Below, piece by piece: positions 62,427-64,000 of a DNA stretch of 64,000 nucleotides. Below the pieces are notes generated by a model. The model was not told where the DNA came from, searched no databases, and saw only the letters and a program-made list of their open reading frames with translations. This stretch comes from Kingella oralis (GTDB lineage: Bacteria > Pseudomonadota > Gammaproteobacteria > Burkholderiales > Neisseriaceae). The DNA is taken from positions 2,340,500-2,404,499 of the forward strand of contig NZ_CP059569.1 of the NCBI RefSeq assembly GCF_014054985.1. The letters run 5' to 3'. Numbering within the stretch: position 1 is the stretch's first letter; every line of letters starts with the position of its first letter. A program made the position numbers and the translations under genes.

Positions 62427-63008
62427 ATGAACCCCAGCAAAAAACACAACCCCAAACACAGCAACCAAGTCCGCATCATCGGCGGCGACCTACGCGGCAG
62501 AAAAATCCCCTTTATCAGCGCAGACGGGCTGCGCCCCACCCCCGACAGCGTGCGCGAACGCCTATTTAACTGGCTCGGGCAAGACCTCACCGCACAACAC
62601 ACCCTAGACCTCTTCGCAGGCAGCGGCGTACTCAGCTTTGAAGCCATCTCGCGCCATGCCCAAAGCGCCACCCTGTGCGACACCCATCTCCAAACCGTCC
62701 GCCAACTCCGCAGCATCGCCCAACAGCTCAACATTGCCCACCAAACCCACATCCACCAACAAAATGCCATCGCCTACCTGCGCGCCACCACCCAGCAATA
62801 CCACACCTTATTTCTAGACCCGCCCTACGCATGGAATGATTGGGTAAATCTGTTTCCCGCCATTCAGCCCCGTCTTCATGCCCATGCTTATGTTTACTTA
62901 GAAGCCGGCCAAATTCCCCCGCTGCCGGAATGGCTATCCATCCATCGGCAAGGCAAAGCGGGGCAAAGCCAATTTCTGCTGCTCAAACACGTCCAACCCA
63001 CTGATTAA
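62427..63008 (+). CDS. rsmD: 16S rRNA (guanine-966-N2)-methyltransferase
   Basis: 193 residues. RIIGGDLRGRKIPF, LRPTPDSVRERLFNWLGQDL, the SAM motif TLDLFAGSGVLSFEAISR and the catalytic DPPY (LFLDPPYAWND) are diagnostic. It methylates G966 of 16S rRNA in 30S particles. The N-terminus is short and basic (MNPSKKHNPKHSNQ). Confidence 0.96.
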   Translation: MNPSKKHNPKHSNQVRIIGGDLRGRKIPFISADGLRPTPDSVRERLFNWLGQDLTAQHTLDLFAGSGVLSFEAISRHAQSATLCDTHLQTVRQLRSIAQQLNIAHQTHIHQQNAIAYLRATTQQYHTLFLDPPYAWNDWVNLFPAIQPRLHAHAYVYLEAGQIPPLPEWLSIHRQGKAGQSQFLLLKHVQPTD

Positions 63009-63078
63009 AATAAACATAATAACCATTCTCAAACCGTAAAACGCACGGCAAAAGCAGCCTGAAAATAAAAAAATCCGC

Positions 63079-63084
63079 TATAAT
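63079..63084 (+). promoter_or_regulatory. Candidate -10 element of the ferredoxin gene
   Basis: TATAAT 35 bp before the ATG at 63120. Confidence 0.5.
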
Positions 63085-63119
63085 CCAGCCCCATTTCAAA
63101 CCACACAAAGAGATTCAAA

Positions 63120-63371
63120 ATGTCCCTATTCATCACCGATGAATGCATCAACTGCGATGTATGCGAACCCGAATGCCCCAACGATGCCATCTCACAAGGC
63201 GAAGAAATCTACGAAATCAACCCCAACCTCTGCACCCAATGCGTTGGACACTATGACGAACCCCAATGCCAGCAAGTTTGCCCCGTAGATTGCATCCTAA
63301 TCGACGAAGAACACCCCGAAACCCACGAGCAACTACTCGCCAAATACTACAAAATCGCACAAGAAAAATAA
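63120..63371 (+). CDS. YfhL-type 2[4Fe-4S] ferredoxin
   Basis: 83 residues. The two cluster motifs are CINCDVCEPECPNDA and CTQCVGHYDEPQCQQVCPVD, the second with the insertion typical of YfhL/Alvin ferredoxins, and a helical tail (HEQLLAKYYKIAQEK). Small electron carrier; partner unknown. No uptake sequence in the gene; one lies upstream. Confidence 0.95.
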   Translation: MSLFITDECINCDVCEPECPNDAISQGEEIYEINPNLCTQCVGHYDEPQCQQVCPVDCILIDEEHPETHEQLLAKYYKIAQEK

Positions 63372-63412
63372 ACGCAAAAACAAAAACATCCAACAAAATA
63401 ACAAACTTATGC

Positions 63413-63442
63413 TTGACCAAAATTTAAAAACTAACGTATAGT
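63413..63442 (+). promoter_or_regulatory. Promoter of the tRNA-tuf operon
   Basis: TTGACC at 63413-63418, an 18-bp spacer and TATAGT at 63437-63442, 13 bp before tRNA-Tyr. Confidence 0.75.
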
Positions 63443-63454
63443 TGCAATTCTTTT

Positions 63455-63538
63455 GGTGGGATTCCCGAGCGGTCAAAGGGAGCAGACTGTAAATCTGCCA
63501 CGAAAGTTTCGAAGGTTCGAATCCTTCTCCCACCACCA
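63455..63538 (+). tRNA. tRNA-Tyr (GTA)
   Basis: 84 nt with a long variable arm. Acceptor GGTGGGA/TCCCACC, anticodon GTA in CTGTAAATC, encoded CCA. Confidence 0.97.
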
Positions 63539-63572
63539 TAAAATTCTTGCTGTATTTTGGAGTAGAAAATAA

Positions 63573-63646
63573 GCGGGTGTAGCTCAATGGTAGAGCAGAA
63601 GCCTTCCAAGCTTACGGTGAGGGTTCGATTCCCTTCACCCGCTCCA
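63573..63646 (+). tRNA. tRNA-Gly (TCC)
   Basis: 74 nt. Acceptor GCGGGTG/CACCCGC, anticodon TCC in CTTCCAAG, encoded CCA. Confidence 0.97.
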
Positions 63647-63653
63647 AATTAAA

Positions 63654-63728
63654 GCCCATGTAGCTCAGGGGTAGAGCACTCCCTTGGTAAGGGAGAGGCC
63701 GGCAGTTCAAATCTGCCCATGGGCACCA
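63654..63728 (+). tRNA. tRNA-Thr (GGT)
   Basis: 75 nt. Acceptor GCCCATG/CATGGGC, anticodon GGT in TTGGTAA, encoded CCA. Confidence 0.97.
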
Positions 63729-63784
63729 TCTAAAAATATTTCCAAATCCAATTTATTAACAAACTAACTGAATAGGAATTTGCC

Positions 63785-64000
63785 ATGGCAAAGGAAAAAT
63801 TTGAACGTAGCAAACCGCACGTAAACGTTGGCACCATTGGTCACGTTGACCATGGTAAAACCACTCTGACTGCTGCCCTGACCACCATCTTGGCAGAAAA
63901 ATTCGGCGGTACAGCCAAAGCGTACGACCAAATTGACGCAGCACCCGAAGAAAAAGCACGCGGTATTACCATTAACACCGCACACGTTGAATACGAAACC
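63785..64000 (+). CDS. tuf: Elongation factor Tu, 5' part (3' end outside window)
   Basis: The first 72 codons. MAKEKFERSKPHVNVGTIGH then VDHGKTTLTAAL holds the G1 loop GHVDHGKT of EF-Tu, and ARGITINTAHVEYET is the switch region. Transcribed with tRNA-Tyr, -Gly and -Thr just upstream, the classical tRNA-tufB arrangement. About 320 residues are missing past the right edge. Confidence 0.98.
   Translation, partial: MAKEKFERSKPHVNVGTIGHVDHGKTTLTAALTTILAEKFGGTAKAYDQIDAAPEEKARGITINTAHVEYET

Overview
The window is chromosomal DNA of a Kingella-like member of the Neisseriaceae. The main evidence is the 12-base DNA uptake sequence AGGCAGCCTGAA (the AG-kingDUS dialect), present in very many copies (I estimate a hundred or more, not counted exactly), often as close inverted pairs behind genes where it doubles as a terminator. 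The neisserial 16S rRNA, a Correia-like repeat, and the neisserial sigma-E locus agree with this. Species is not assigned.

Layout. 1-9.8 kb: the 3' end of alr, an adhesin E-like lipoprotein, cysS, a minus-strand signalling cluster (solute-binding lipoprotein, CheX, CheY, a membrane CheA-like kinase), ampD, an RpiB-like isomerase and a Sel1 protein. 9.8-14 kb: PhoH/YbeZ, a decayed LRR gene and recQ. 14-23.1 kb: a possible oxidative lipid or small-molecule cluster with a fatty-acid desaturase, two GNAT-type acyltransferases, a methyltransferase and two Rieske oxygenases, interrupted by a MITE- and hairpin-rich spacer. 23.3-28.8 kb: ten small cistrons in a row, several resembling immunity families (DUF6678-like, SUKH-like, DKNYY, Imm63-like). 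Two are broken, one by a 163-bp MITE, and many have stop codons supplied by an uptake sequence.

28.9-37 kb: grpE, zipA and a complete rRNA operon (16S, tRNA-Ile, tRNA-Ala, 23S, 5S) with promoter, RNase III stems and terminator. 37-44 kb is a mosaic of foreign segments: uvrA carries Neisseria-type uptake sequences, an AT-rich two-gene module follows, then REP/RAYT remnants and a FabD-like acyltransferase flanked by Eikenella-type uptake sequences. 44-51 kb: rpiA, a TetR/HlyD pair, rnpB, small lipoproteins, a lipoprotein ORF with two internal stops, and a mosaic mnmG.

51.6-55 kb: DoxX, a four-EGKCG precursor peptide, a DUF692/MNIO enzyme, a DUF2063 partner, an ECF sigma factor and a small zinc-finger anti-sigma factor. 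This joins an Hvf/bufferin-type copper-binding RiPP pathway to the neisserial sigma-E/MseR regulator in one operon. 55-64 kb: guaB, an aldehyde dehydrogenase, envelope proteins, hemL, rsmD, a ferredoxin, and a tRNA-Tyr-Gly-Thr-tuf operon cut by the window end.

The window combines ordinary housekeeping genes with a heavily recombining accessory layer. Uptake sequences of three dialects mark where DNA came from and are built into gene ends, and the small accessory genes are decaying by point mutation and MITE insertion.
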